Below are positions 24,175 to 32,278 of a stretch of 33,261 nucleotides of DNA, piece by piece (the stretch's first letter is position 1; each line of letters opens with the position of its first letter). The notes beneath the pieces were generated by a model, which saw only the letters and a program-made list of their open reading frames with translations, did not search any database and was not told where the DNA came from. The translations under genes and the position numbers were made by a program. This stretch comes from Deltaproteobacteria bacterium (GTDB lineage: Bacteria > UBA10199 > SBBF01): NCBI GenBank assembly GCA_016183175.1, contig JACPFC010000103.1:1-33261 (forward strand), written 5' to 3'.

Positions 24175-24897
24175 TCAGGGAGTTAAGGGAAGGGACTTGA
24201 CAAGTTGCTTTGGGTTTAAAACAAGCCAGCCTCCGCGCGGCATGCCGCACAATTTAAAGGGACCATAACCGGTGCGCACCAGCGTTTTTACCGTCAACCC
24301 CACCGCCTCGCACATCCGGCGGATCTGGCGGTTGCGTCCTTCTTCCAGTTCGATCTTAAGCCAGACCGATTTGGGATTTTTGCCGACAATTTGCGCCGAA
24401 AGTGCGCGCGCAAGTCGGCCATCAAGGACAACGCCGTTTGTCAGGCGCTCGATCTGGCGCGGGGTCGGAGGGGGCTGAACTTTTACCTCGTAGGTTTTGC
24501 GGATGTGAAATTTGGGATGTGAGAGTTTTTGCGCCAGGGCGCCATCGTTGGTCAAAAAAAGGAGCCCTTCCGAGTCGTAATCGAGCCTCCCCACCGGTTT
24601 CAGGACTTCAAACTTTTTGGGGAGATAATCGTAGACCGTTTTTCGCCCCTCGGGATCGTCGCGCGTCACCATGCACCGGCGCGGTTTGTGGAACAACAGA
24701 TAATGATGCGCGGGCCTGCCTGAAACCGGCTTGCCGTTGACGGTGATGCGCGAGGAATCGGGATCGGCTTTGGTTCCCAAAACGGTGACTTTTTTGCCGT
24801 CGACAATCACCTTCCCCTGCCGGATCAGCTCTTCGGCCTGCCGGCGGGAATAACGTCCTTCGCTTGCGATGATTTTTTGGAGACGTTCGAGGGGCAT
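24175..24897 (-). CDS. rluB: 23S/16S rRNA pseudouridine synthase (RluB/RsuA family)
   Basis: About 240 residues. The N-terminal S4 domain (ERLQKIIASEGRYSRRQAEELIRQGKVIVDG) precedes the catalytic domain, whose Asp lies in PVGRLDYDSEGLLFLTNDG. The EGRNRQIRRMCEAVG stretch is typical of the RsuA/RluB/E/F group. It makes a pseudouridine in ribosomal RNA, most likely 23S by gene order after scpAB. ATG at 24897 is preferred over one 9 bases upstream; no clear Shine-Dalgarno is seen because a repeat occupies the leader. Confidence 0.93.
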   Translation of the reverse strand: MPLERLQKIIASEGRYSRRQAEELIRQGKVIVDGKKVTVLGTKADPDSSRITVNGKPVSGRPAHHYLLFHKPRRCMVTRDDPEGRKTVYDYLPKKFEVLKPVGRLDYDSEGLLFLTNDGALAQKLSHPKFHIRKTYEVKVQPPPTPRQIERLTNGVVLDGRLARALSAQIVGKNPKSVWLKIELEEGRNRQIRRMCEAVGLTVKTLVRTGYGPFKLCGMPRGGWLVLNPKQLVKSLPLTP

Positions 24898-24902
24898 AAA
24901 TG

Positions 24903-25019
24903 CCAAATGTCAAATATCAAAGTTCAAAGGAATTTCAAAACTACAAAGTCAAAAATAAAAACACTTTGTCATTTGACATTTGTCATTCCTTTGACATTTG
25001 AACTTTGTCATTTGACATT
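24903..25019. repeat. 117-bp TTTGACATT palindromic repeat, copy at scpB 3' end
   Basis: The 117-bp unit starts CCAAATGTCAAA and ends TTTGACATT. It contains AAAGGAAT mirrored by ATTCCTTT, so it can fold on itself. A gap-free copy of equal length differing at roughly ten positions lies at 25880-25996. The scpB stop codon and its last codons (MSNDKVQMSKE) lie inside this copy. Confidence 0.9.
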
Positions 25020-25870
25020 GAAGGCTGGTCAGTCGGCTGATTCTCGTCCGGCGTGAAAATCTTCTTCTCCAGATCCCGCAGACCGCGAAGGGAATTTTCC
25101 AGGTCCTCGATCAGCTCATGAGACCCTTCATCCTCGGCGCCAAAATCGGAATCGGACGGTTCGGCAAAAAGCCCTTCGGCGGTTTCATCCCCTTCGGATG
25201 ATCCGCCTTGAGAAACGGGCGCCCCCTGATCGATCAGCTCAAGGTCTTTAAGCGTGGGAAGGTCGGACAAGGCATGCAGGCCGAAAATCTCCAGAAAGGC
25301 GGCGGTGGTGCCGTAGAGAATCGGCCGCCCCGGATCTTCGCTCCGGCCGACCACGCGCACCAGATCGCGCTCCAATAGTGTGCGCAAAACTCCGCCGCTC
25401 TCCACGCCGCGGATCTCTTCCACCCGCGCGCGGGTAACCGGCTGTTGATAGGCGGCAATCGCCAGCGTTTCAAGGCCGGGGGCGGAAAGGCGGTTGGGAG
25501 CGGCTTTATATAAGGCTTTGACAAAAGGGGTTACCTCCGGCCGCGTCCGGAACTGAAAGCCCTTCGCCACCTCCACCAGCTCAAAACCACGGCCTGTCCC
25601 CTGCCGGTATTCCCCGACTATTTCCATGAGACAATCCTTGATCTCCCCTTTCGAGATCTCTCCTTCGAGCTTCCCCTTCATCTGTTCCAGCTGGGCAACC
25701 GCATCGTTTTCCGGTGACGGCATTTGCGGCATCGCACCGTCGGCCGGTTTTTCCCGATCGGAAGGTTTCCCCACACCATCGATGATCTTTTTGATATCGG
25801 AAACGGTTAGCGGTTCGGTTGACATAAACAATAAAGATTCGACAACAGCTCTTAGTTCGTTTTTATTCAT
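24983..25870 (-). CDS. scpB: Segregation and condensation protein B
   Basis: About 295 residues; it forms the SMC-ScpA-ScpB condensin with ScpA. Winged-helix segments are visible: NELRAVVESLLFMSTEPLTVSDI at the start and LSAPGLETLAIAAYQQPVTRARVEEIRGV, then LGLHALSDLP-like TTAAFLEIFGLHALSDLP. Residues 40-75 carry an extra charged/proline insert. The C-terminal ~85 residues are acidic and low-complexity, and the last eleven come from the 117-bp repeat. ATG at 25870 is chosen; the frame upstream lies in the second repeat copy. Confidence 0.93.
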   Translation of the reverse strand: MNKNELRAVVESLLFMSTEPLTVSDIKKIIDGVGKPSDREKPADGAMPQMPSPENDAVAQLEQMKGKLEGEISKGEIKDCLMEIVGEYRQGTGRGFELVEVAKGFQFRTRPEVTPFVKALYKAAPNRLSAPGLETLAIAAYQQPVTRARVEEIRGVESGGVLRTLLERDLVRVVGRSEDPGRPILYGTTAAFLEIFGLHALSDLPTLKDLELIDQGAPVSQGGSSEGDETAEGLFAEPSDSDFGAEDEGSHELIEDLENSLRGLRDLEKKIFTPDENQPTDQPSMSNDKVQMSKE

Positions 25871-25879
25871 AATTAAATT

Positions 25880-25996
25880 CCAAATGTCAAAATCCAAAGT
25901 TCAAAGGAATTTCAAAACTACAATGTCAAAAATACAAACACCTTGTCATTTGACATTTGTCATTCCTTTGACATTTGACATTTGACCTTTGACATT
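25880..25996. repeat. 117-bp TTTGACATT palindromic repeat, copy between scpA and scpB
   Basis: This is the same length as the copy at 24903-25019 and aligns without gaps. It fills the whole scpA-scpB spacer and reaches into the scpA stop codon (25996-25998). Confidence 0.9.
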
Positions 25997-26763
25997 TATT
26001 GATACGTCTTTTCTTCCTCTATTTTCACTGCCGTTGCAACCTCCCCCACCTCCATATTTCTGGCGACGCGGATCGGCCCGAGCGCCTCCAGCTGGTAAAT
26101 CCGGATCATCTTGAGCCGCGCCATTTCAAGAAGCGCCAGAAAAGTAACCACCAATTCCTCCCGGGTGACGCCTGCCGTAAAAAGATCCTCAAACGGCAGG
26201 CTTTCCGCCCCTTTTAAATGATCCAAAATCTCGTAGATCCGGTCGGTCACCGAGACCCGCTCGGCCGTAATGAAATGGGCCTTGTCTTTGGGCACTTTCT
26301 TTAAAACTTCGTGAAAGGCCTTTAAGAGGGTAAATGGCTCCACCGTAAGCCAATCTTCTCCCTCCGCCGGCGCCTCCGGCGGGGGGACCTTCGGCCTCTT
26401 GAAGACATCCCGGCCCAACAAACGGCGGCCCGTCAGCCATCGGGCGGCGAGTTTGTAGCGCTGATATTCCAAAAGCCGCGCCATGAGATCGGCGCGCGGG
26501 TCTTCCTCTTCCGCGATCTCGTCGTCGCGGTGGAGCAAAAGGCGCGACTTGATGTGCGCCAGCTCCGAGGCCATGAGGATAAATTCTCCGGCGACATCGA
26601 TATCGAGCTCGTGCATCATGTCGATGTATTCGTTGTACTGGTCGAGAACGGGCATGATGGGAATATCCGAAATGTTCAGGTCATTTTTGCGGATGAGATA
26701 CAACAGAAGATCCAACGGACCTTCGAAGATTTCCAAATTTATCTTATAACCTGTCTGATCCAT
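25996..26763 (-). CDS. scpA: Segregation and condensation protein A (kleisin)
   Basis: A 255-residue kleisin linking SMC heads. The N-terminal INLEIFEGPLDLLLYLIRKNDLNISDIPI is the family signature, followed by GEFILMASELAHIKSRLLL. The C-terminal winged helix (TREELVVTFLALLEMARLKMIRIYQ) binds the SMC head. ATG at 26763 follows the trpS stop by 1 bp, so translation is coupled. The scpA-scpB-rluB order is widely conserved. Confidence 0.96.
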   Translation of the reverse strand: MDQTGYKINLEIFEGPLDLLLYLIRKNDLNISDIPIMPVLDQYNEYIDMMHELDIDVAGEFILMASELAHIKSRLLLHRDDEIAEEEDPRADLMARLLEYQRYKLAARWLTGRRLLGRDVFKRPKVPPPEAPAEGEDWLTVEPFTLLKAFHEVLKKVPKDKAHFITAERVSVTDRIYEILDHLKGAESLPFEDLFTAGVTREELVVTFLALLEMARLKMIRIYQLEALGPIRVARNMEVGEVATAVKIEEEKTYQ

Positions 26764-26764
26764 C

Positions 26765-27757
26765 TTATTTACCCAATCCCATCGCCTCATTGGCTTCCGC
26801 GAGCGTTTTTTGCGCGACTTTTCGGGCCGCCTCGGCCCCCGCGTTTAAGATGTCACGCACCTGCTTTGGTTTTTTGGCCAACTCGACCCGGCGTTCGCGA
26901 AACGGACCCAGCGTTTTGTTCATGCCCGAAACAAGAATCTTTTTGCAATCGACACAGCCGATTCCGGCCCTCCGGCATTCGCGGTCGATCTCGCCGATTT
27001 TCGCGGGATCGGTGGCCAGTTTGTGGTACGAAAAAATGGTGCAGACGTCGGGATTGCCCGGGTCCTGCCGCCGGATGCGGGCCGGATCGGTAATGCAGTT
27101 CATCAGTTTTTTTGTCGCCTCCGGTTCCGGGTCGGAGAGGTAGACGGCGTTGTCGTAGCTTTTGGACATTTTCCGTCCGTCGAGGCCCGGCAGTCTGGGA
27201 GTTTCGGTCAAAAGCGAGGCCGGTTCGGGAAAAATTTTGCGGTACAGATAATTGAACCTCCGGACGATCTCGCGGGCCAGCTCGATGTGCGCCACCTGAT
27301 CCTGCCCCACCGGCACTTGGGTGGCCTTGTAGATCGCCACATCAGCCGTCTGCAGGAGCGGATACCCCAAAAAGCCGTAGGTTGATAAATCTTTTCCCGC
27401 AAGTTCCTGCTGGAGTTCCTTGTAGCTCGGCACCCGTTCCAGCCAGCCGAGCGGCGCAATCATGGAAAAAAGGAGATGAAGCTCCGCATGCTCCGGCACC
27501 CGCGACTGGACAAAAAGGACCGCCTTTTCCGGGCTGATACCCGCAGACAGCCAGTCGATGACCATCTCGCGAAGCCAATCCTGAATCTCCCTGATGTTGG
27601 CGTATTCGGTGGTGAGGCTGTGCCAGTCGGCCACGAAGAAATAACATTTCTGCGCCGATTGCAGGCGCTCCCAGTTTTTAAGGACGCCGAAGAAATGGCC
27701 GAGGTGAAGCCTCCCTGTCGGGCGCATGCCGGAGACGATGATTTCTTTTTGTTTCAT
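26765..27757 (-). CDS. trpS: Tryptophanyl-tRNA synthetase with a four-Cys (Fe-S type) motif
   Basis: A 330-residue class I synthetase. HIGH is HLGH in GRLHLGHFFG near residue 17, and KMSKS is in DGRKMSKSYDNAV near 195. The C-terminal part has Cys at DVC, REC, IGC and VDC, spaced about C-x21-C-x6-C-x2-C, very close to the [4Fe-4S] motif known in Thermotoga maritima TrpRS, where it helps tRNA recognition. Whether a cluster forms here is inference. The start overlaps the M50 gene stop by 4 bp (ATGA). Confidence 0.97.
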   Translation of the reverse strand: MKQKEIIVSGMRPTGRLHLGHFFGVLKNWERLQSAQKCYFFVADWHSLTTEYANIREIQDWLREMVIDWLSAGISPEKAVLFVQSRVPEHAELHLLFSMIAPLGWLERVPSYKELQQELAGKDLSTYGFLGYPLLQTADVAIYKATQVPVGQDQVAHIELAREIVRRFNYLYRKIFPEPASLLTETPRLPGLDGRKMSKSYDNAVYLSDPEPEATKKLMNCITDPARIRRQDPGNPDVCTIFSYHKLATDPAKIGEIDRECRRAGIGCVDCKKILVSGMNKTLGPFRERRVELAKKPKQVRDILNAGAEAARKVAQKTLAEANEAMGLGK

Positions 27758-28407
27758 AACAGCAACCCCGCCACAAACTGCACCGGATACCAGACCAGAA
27801 TCCGGAAGGCGCCGGTGAAAAACAGGAGAAGCAAAATCATGAACCCGTACCGTCCCGCAAAGGCGTCGAACCGGTTGGCGTACGGTTGGGGAAGGATGCC
27901 ATAGAGGACTTTCCCGCCGTCCAGCGGATGGATGGGGACCAGATTAAAAAAGGCCAGCGCCAGATTCAGGTAGAAAACCTGGACCAGCGCCCCCAGGATG
28001 GTGAATCCGTTAAAGTTCAAATCGGGGTTCAGCCAGCCCGGTTTTGCCAGCGCCACGCCATGAATGATTCCGGCGAGGATGAGCGCCAAAATGAGATTGG
28101 AAATTGGCCCCGCGATAGCCACATAAAAGCCGTCGCGCTTCCAATTCTTCAAGTTCCGGTAGTCGACCGGGACGGGGATGCCCCAGCCGATGATAAACCC
28201 CCCCATGAAATAACCGAAGATGGGGAGCAAAAGGGTGCCCACAGGATCCATGTGCGGAAAAGGATTAAGCGTCACCCTCCCCAACCGTTTGGCGGTCGGA
28301 TCGCCCAGCCGGTTGGCCACAAGCCCGTGCGCCGATTCGTGAAAGGCCAGCGAGAACAAAAATCCCGGAAAAAAGAGGAGAAAATTGATGACTTTTGCGC
28401 TTAGCAA
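27754..28407 (-). CDS. Site-2-type M50 family metalloprotease
   Basis: A 217-residue polytopic membrane protein. The zinc-binding HESAH (HExxH) lies in the first hydrophobic segment near residue 23, and the third ligand region is NLVPIHPLDGGKVL near 158. It matches the small S2P-like proteases often found next to trpS and scpA; their substrates are mostly unknown. The likely start is TTG at 28407, since no ATG or GTG fits before the first membrane segment. A 123-bp palindromic element lies 62 bp upstream. Confidence 0.9.
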   Translation of the reverse strand: MLSAKVINFLLFFPGFLFSLAFHESAHGLVANRLGDPTAKRLGRVTLNPFPHMDPVGTLLLPIFGYFMGGFIIGWGIPVPVDYRNLKNWKRDGFYVAIAGPISNLILALILAGIIHGVALAKPGWLNPDLNFNGFTILGALVQVFYLNLALAFFNLVPIHPLDGGKVLYGILPQPYANRFDAFAGRYGFMILLLLFFTGAFRILVWYPVQFVAGLLL

Positions 28408-28469
28408 GTTGCAAAAACCCTACCAGAGCCGTTGGTGAGCGTCAACTTCAACTCTTTCGTAACAGTTCG

Positions 28470-28592
28470 CAAATAAAGAGAGTCCTTTTGACGGAGCAAT
28501 TTTCGTTCCCGCCAGCCACATCTGCCGGTGAGACAAGCCTGCTCTTAAGCGGCTTACGAAAATTGCGAAGGCAAAGGGACTCTCTTTATTTG
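28470..28592. repeat. 123-bp palindromic element, copy B (xerD-M50 gap)
   Basis: The ends CAAATAAAGAGAGTCC and GGACTCTCTTTATTTG are perfect inverted repeats, and GCAATTTTCG / CGAAAATTGC form an inner pair. It begins 10 bp after the xerD stop codon on the minus strand. The arms match copy A at 12301-12422 almost completely; the centre has several substitutions and one extra base. Confidence 0.9.
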
Positions 28593-28602
28593 CCGTTTAA
28601 CC

Positions 28603-29544
28603 TTACCCCCTCGGATGAAATTTTTCGTGAATTTCAATCAGCCGTTTGCGGGAGACGTGGGTGTAAATCTGCGTCGTGGAGATATCCGCATGGCCGAGCA
28701 TCACCTGGACCGAGCGAAGATCGGCCCCCCCTTCCAGCAAATGCGTGGCAAAGGAATGACGGAGGACATGGGGGCTTAAACGGGTTTTGATCCCTTTTTT
28801 GAGGCCGTATTTCCTTAAGGTCATCCAGAAGGCCTGACGGCTTAATTTTTTGGCGCGACGGTTTACAAAAACAAAGGGCGATTCGCGCTCCTTAAGCAGT
28901 TTGGACCTCCCGTCTGTGAGATACACCCGGATCGCCTTGACAGCGGAGGTGCCGATCGGAACCACCCTCTCTTTCGACCCCTTGCCGTAGGCCAAGAGAT
29001 ACCCCTCAGCGAGATGGAGGTGCATCATCTTTAAGCCCACCAGTTCGGAGACGCGCAGACCGGCGGCGTAAAGAAGCTCCAGCATCGCCTTGTCGCGCAG
29101 GCCGGCGGCGTCATCCGCCTCCGGCGCCGAAAGGAGGCGGTCAATTTCCAGGACCGTCAGCACATGCGGGAGTTTGCGGTGGATTTTGGGGAGGTCCATG
29201 TTTTGCGTGATATCAACCGGAACAATTTTTTCGCTAGTGAGAAACTGGAACAGGCTCCGGATCGCCGTCAGGTTCCGCGACATGGTGCGGCTATTTACCT
29301 TCTGGTTTTTGCGTCCGATGAGGAAGTGGAGAATTGTTTGGGGGGTAATGCTCGAGATTTCGACCGGGTCAGGATTTTTTGAACTTTGAACTTTGAACTT
29401 TGAACTTTCCCCGGCACTTTTCCCTTGAAGATACTCCGCCCATAATCGTAAGTCATGCCCATAGGCCTCCAGCGTGTTTTTGGAAAGGCCTTTCTCGACG
29501 GTGAGGTAATTTAAAAATTGGTCGATGAGGGAATCGAGGGACAT
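28603..29544 (-). CDS. xerD: Tyrosine recombinase XerD/XerC family
   Basis: A 313-residue tyrosine recombinase that would resolve chromosome dimers at dif. The N-terminal core-binding domain (LIDQFLNYLTVEKGLSKNTL) is followed by the catalytic domain with AAGLRVSELVGL (Arg), HVLRHSFATHLLEGGADLRSVQVMLGH (His-x-x-Arg and His) and the Tyr in TQIYTHVS. The length is slightly above the usual ~300 because residues 46-57 (GESSKFKVQSSK) are encoded by four GAACTTT units in a loop of the N-terminal domain. XerD is favoured over XerC by overall similarity, not certain. It heads the minus-strand series. Confidence 0.92.
   Translation of the reverse strand: MSLDSLIDQFLNYLTVEKGLSKNTLEAYGHDLRLWAEYLQGKSAGESSKFKVQSSKNPDPVEISSITPQTILHFLIGRKNQKVNSRTMSRNLTAIRSLFQFLTSEKIVPVDITQNMDLPKIHRKLPHVLTVLEIDRLLSAPEADDAAGLRDKAMLELLYAAGLRVSELVGLKMMHLHLAEGYLLAYGKGSKERVVPIGTSAVKAIRVYLTDGRSKLLKERESPFVFVNRRAKKLSRQAFWMTLRKYGLKKGIKTRLSPHVLRHSFATHLLEGGADLRSVQVMLGHADISTTQIYTHVSRKRLIEIHEKFHPRG
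29381..29408. repeat. Four tandem GAACTTT units inside xerD
   Basis: GAACTTT is repeated four times exactly (28 bp). It is translated on the minus strand as part of SSKFKVQSSK. It is the tandem core of the repeat family seen at 6024-6087 and 24903-25996. Confidence 0.9.
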
Positions 29545-29592
29545 TTTGTATTTGGGGCCCCGATCGGCCCTCCAAGGATACTACTCGTGTTA

Positions 29593-29627
29593 TTTGGTTC
29601 GTCCGCCAAACTTTGTGGCGGACCAAA
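29593..29627. repeat. Hairpin in the xerD-trmB divergent spacer
   Basis: TTTGGTTCGTCCGCCA (29593-29608) pairs with TGGCGGACCAAA (29616-29627), with a bulge in the left arm. It lies between the divergent xerD and trmB starts. It may be a further small dispersed repeat; no partner copy is seen in the window. Confidence 0.6.
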
Positions 29628-29677
29628 CCCCGCGTTCACAACTGGCAAAGCCAGATTGTTCGCTTGGATTTTCAGAG

Positions 29678-30355
29678 ATGATAGCACAACAAACCGACAA
29701 ACAAAAACAATTCCCCTACGACTTCGAGGCAAAAAAAGAGGTCCTCTTTTATCCTTCCAAGCCGGCGGAGTTTCGTGGCGATATCCTCGAAATCGGCCCC
29801 GGTCGGGGGGATCTTCTGCTGGCAATGGCCGAGGCTCAACCGGACAAAAAGTTCGTCGCGGTCGAAATCGGCAAAAAACGGTATTTCCGGCTGATTCCAA
29901 GGATTGAAAAAAGAGGGATCAAAAACATCTTCCTCATCCGCGGCGATGCCCGCGTGATTATCCCGCGATATTTTGGCGAGGAGACGTTCGAGAAGATATT
30001 TGTCCTTTTTCCCGACCCCTGGCCCAAGGACCGGCACGCCTTCAGGAGGCTTTTGACGGTGGAATTTTTCTGGTTGTTGGGCCACCATTTGAAACCGGAG
30101 GGAGAGCTGATTCTGGCGACGGATGTGGAGTGGTATGCCGAGTGGATGACGGAAAATTTAAGACGGGTTTCTGTTTTAAAAAACCGTTTGGACCCGCAGT
30201 TGTTTGCTTCCGAACTGCCCGGCATCACGCCGACTTTTTTTGAAGAAAAATGGAAAAACGAGGGGCGGAAGATTTATTACCTGCTTTACGGCAAAAATTC
30301 AAGACACCGGCGTCAGGTGGTCCCTCACTCCTCGTTCATTTCCTCGGCAAGATGA
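29678..30355 (+). CDS. trmB: tRNA (guanine-N7-)-methyltransferase
   Basis: A 225-residue SAM-dependent enzyme making m7G46 in tRNA. The SAM-binding motif is LEIGPGRGDLLLAMA near residue 38, and the family motif FPDPWPKDRH lies near 115, followed by RLLTVEFFWLLGHHLKPEGEL and TDVEWYAEWM. ATG at 29678 is chosen; the frame is open upstream into the hairpin spacer but with no homology. The C-terminal ~20 residues (NSRHRRQVVPHSSF) look non-conserved. Confidence 0.94.
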   Translation: MIAQQTDKQKQFPYDFEAKKEVLFYPSKPAEFRGDILEIGPGRGDLLLAMAEAQPDKKFVAVEIGKKRYFRLIPRIEKRGIKNIFLIRGDARVIIPRYFGEETFEKIFVLFPDPWPKDRHAFRRLLTVEFFWLLGHHLKPEGELILATDVEWYAEWMTENLRRVSVLKNRLDPQLFASELPGITPTFFEEKWKNEGRKIYYLLYGKNSRHRRQVVPHSSFISSAR

Positions 30356-30443
30356 TCCATACGCCATATCAAGATCATCAAGCCGTTTCTTGGATTTTTC
30401 CTTTACAATTCTTCACGTTCCGTTGCATATCACCCCCTGCACC

Positions 30444-31145
30444 GTGGCCAGCAAAACCGCCTCTCCAAAACCGACTCGAACTTTAAGCAAAGACGGAAGC
30501 CGCCACGTCACGGATGAAATTTACAACACCCTCATCTCGTCCTTCGGCGCTGTTTGCTCGATAGTCGGTGTTATCCTTCTGCTTTCCTCTTCCATCGGGG
30601 CCCACAAACCATGGCACATTTTGAGCTTTGCCGTTTATGGGGCCGCCTTGATCAACCTTTTTGCCGCAAGCGCCCTTCATCATGGAGTGTCCGGATCCGC
30701 AAGCACCGAACATCTTCTCCGTCAGTGGGACTATTATGCCATCTTTCTGATGATCGCCGGGACTTTTACCCCCATTTGTCTGATTCTTTTCAGGAACACC
30801 CTTGGGTGGAGCACTCTGGGGCTGATCTGGTTTCTGGCCGTTTTGGGAATCGTGTTGAAAACGAAATTTCATCACCTGCCGAAATGGATTTGGCTTGCCC
30901 TGTATATCGGAATGGGATGGCTGGCACTTTTGATTATTGTTCCGCTGTATCGGAAAACCCCTGCGGGATTTGTTGTTCTGATGATCGGCGGCCTTTTCTT
31001 TACGATCGGCGCCTTTTTTTATTATCTGGAAAGGCCGAATCCCTTTCCCGGAAAGTTCGGCTTTCACGAAATCTGGCACCTGTTTGTTTTAGCCGGCGCC
31101 GCCAGCCATTTTTTCGCGATCTATTTTTATCTTCTTCCGTTATAA
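30444..31145 (+). CDS. Hemolysin III (HlyIII/PAQR) family membrane protein
   Basis: About 233 residues with seven hydrophobic segments. The family regions are VTDEIYNTLISSFGA at the start, a middle SALHHGVSG, and the C-terminal HEIWHLFVLAGAASHFFAIYFY, whose His residues match the metal-binding site of PAQR/HlyIII proteins. Function in bacteria is poorly defined. GTG at 30444 is the best start (MASKTASPKP) because no ATG fits between the trmB end and the first conserved residues; the exact start is uncertain. Confidence 0.8.
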   Translation: MASKTASPKPTRTLSKDGSRHVTDEIYNTLISSFGAVCSIVGVILLLSSSIGAHKPWHILSFAVYGAALINLFAASALHHGVSGSASTEHLLRQWDYYAIFLMIAGTFTPICLILFRNTLGWSTLGLIWFLAVLGIVLKTKFHHLPKWIWLALYIGMGWLALLIIVPLYRKTPAGFVVLMIGGLFFTIGAFFYYLERPNPFPGKFGFHEIWHLFVLAGAASHFFAIYFYLLPL

Positions 31146-31226
31146 GAAATGTCTCTGCCAGCTCCTCTCCCACCTCGCTTTATCCTCGCTACTCGCTCGG
31201 CGCTCGGCGGGAACCCTTGTATTCCG

Positions 31227-31255
31227 TTGACTTCAAAAAAACCGTCTGTTATCTA
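31227..31255 (+). promoter_or_regulatory. Putative promoter of tRNA-Lys/tRNA-Glu
   Basis: TTGACT (31227-31232) and TATCTA (31250-31255) are 17 bp apart, followed by GC-rich sequence at the expected start near 31262. The tRNA-Lys begins at 31290. The -10 box matches consensus only partly. Confidence 0.45.
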
Positions 31256-31289
31256 GCCGCAACTTAACGAGATTTATCTGCCGTATTGC

Positions 31290-31362
31290 GGGAGGCTAGC
31301 TCAGTTGGTAGAGCACCGCCCTTTTAAGGCGGGTGTCCCGGGTTCGAATCCCGGGCCTCTCA
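31290..31362 (+). tRNA. tRNA-Lys(TTT)
   Basis: A 73-nt cloverleaf: acceptor GGGAGGC with GCCTCTC, D-arm GCTC-AGTTGGTA-GAGC, anticodon arm CCGCC-CTTTTAA-GGCGG (anticodon TTT), T-arm CCGGG-TTCGAAT-CCCGG, discriminator A. No CCA is encoded. Confidence 0.96.
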
Positions 31363-31387
31363 CAAAACCCACTGATGGTGGGCTAGT

Positions 31388-31444
31388 TGGTCGTTGATGG
31401 TCGATAGTCGATGGTTGTACCTCTATCAACCATTTTCCATCGAC
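31388..31444. repeat. GTCGATGG-type inverted repeat between the two tRNAs
   Basis: Short units of TGGTCG, GATGGTCGATAG and TCGATGGTTG recur, and TCGATGGTTG is mirrored imperfectly by CAACCATTTTCCATCGA. It fills the spacer between tRNA-Lys and tRNA-Glu. A further small hairpin (TCCGCAAAGCGGA) lies just before tRNA-Glu. Confidence 0.6.
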
Positions 31445-31471
31445 GAGCACCCAGTCCGCAAAGCGGATTTT

Positions 31472-31544
31472 GTCCCCTTCGTCTAGCGGTCCAGGACACC
31501 GCCCTTTCACGGCGGTAACACGGGTTCGATTCCCGTAGGGGACG
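31472..31544 (+). tRNA. tRNA-Glu(TTC)
   Basis: A 73-nt cloverleaf: acceptor GTCCCCT with AGGGGAC, D-arm GTCTAGCGGTCCAGGAC, anticodon arm CCGCC-CTTTCAC-GGCGG (anticodon TTC), T-arm CGGG-TTCGATT-CCCG, discriminator G. No CCA is encoded. The open frame of the recombinase fragment on the opposite strand runs through it, which is incidental. Confidence 0.96.
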
Positions 31545-31574
31545 CATTTCAGTAAATGTGCGGGATTTTTTAAA

Positions 31575-31602
31575 AAAATCGGCGGCGAGCGCCGCCGATT
31601 TT
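31575..31602 (+). terminator. Hairpin downstream of tRNA-Glu, probable terminator
   Basis: AAAATCGGCGGC (31575-31586) and GCCGCCGATTTT (31591-31602) form a 12-bp perfect stem with a 4-nt loop, ending in a short T-run. It lies 30 bp after tRNA-Glu and could terminate the tRNA transcript on one strand and the recombinase on the other. Confidence 0.55.
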
Positions 31603-32278
31603 GCGGAAAAAGAGCCCCCCGAAGAGCCCCCCAAGAGATTGGAATTAAAAGAATTGCCCCCCAAAAGAGCCCAGGGATTTTTGAATTCAAAAGAAAGCCG
31701 CCGCCCCCCCACGCGAAAGTTCGAGCCGATTTTTTTGAGCATTTCTCGCTGAGTTTCCAAATTCGCACCGTTCGCCGCCAGCTTACCCGCATGGTGAGCC
31801 GCTTTGAGGAAGTTTTTGGCCGGTTCGAGCCAGCCCGTAACCCCCTTTTCCAGATTGGCCAGCTTGGCCCTTAATTCCATCTCCCGGTTGACCAGCCCCT
31901 TTTTGGTTCGCTGATATTCCGCCTTGTCGATTAGCCCATCTAAATGGGCATGAAGAAGACGGTCCTGTTTAACCCTGATTTGAAGCAACTCCCGATCCAA
32001 TTCCTTTTTGACCTCGGCAACCGGCTGGCTCGCCTCAAGGCCCATTTGGCCTAAAATTTTGAGCGCCTCGGCAAAGGAGTCATCCGGCAGAGCGATTTTT
32101 TGGAGGGCATTTTTGATCTGTTGGGCAAAAGGCTCCTCTCGAAGGTAGTTTTTCTCCTCACAGGGCCCTAGTTTTTTCGTACAGCGATAATAAACATTCC
32201 CCTTTTGCCGCTCTGCCGTGATGGCTCCGCCGCACGAGGCGCACTTTGCCAGGCCAAGAAGAGAAAAACGGTGTTTCT

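Noticed and set aside
31160-31210. Recurring TCGCTCGG/CTCGCT strings here, near 12250 and near 33130
   Set aside because: The matches are short, low-complexity and differently arranged at each site; not enough to call a repeat family.
31383-31544. Recombinase coding sequence continuing through tRNA-Glu
   Set aside because: Recombinase similarity stops near 31660 and the remainder translates the antisense of a tRNA and a simple repeat.
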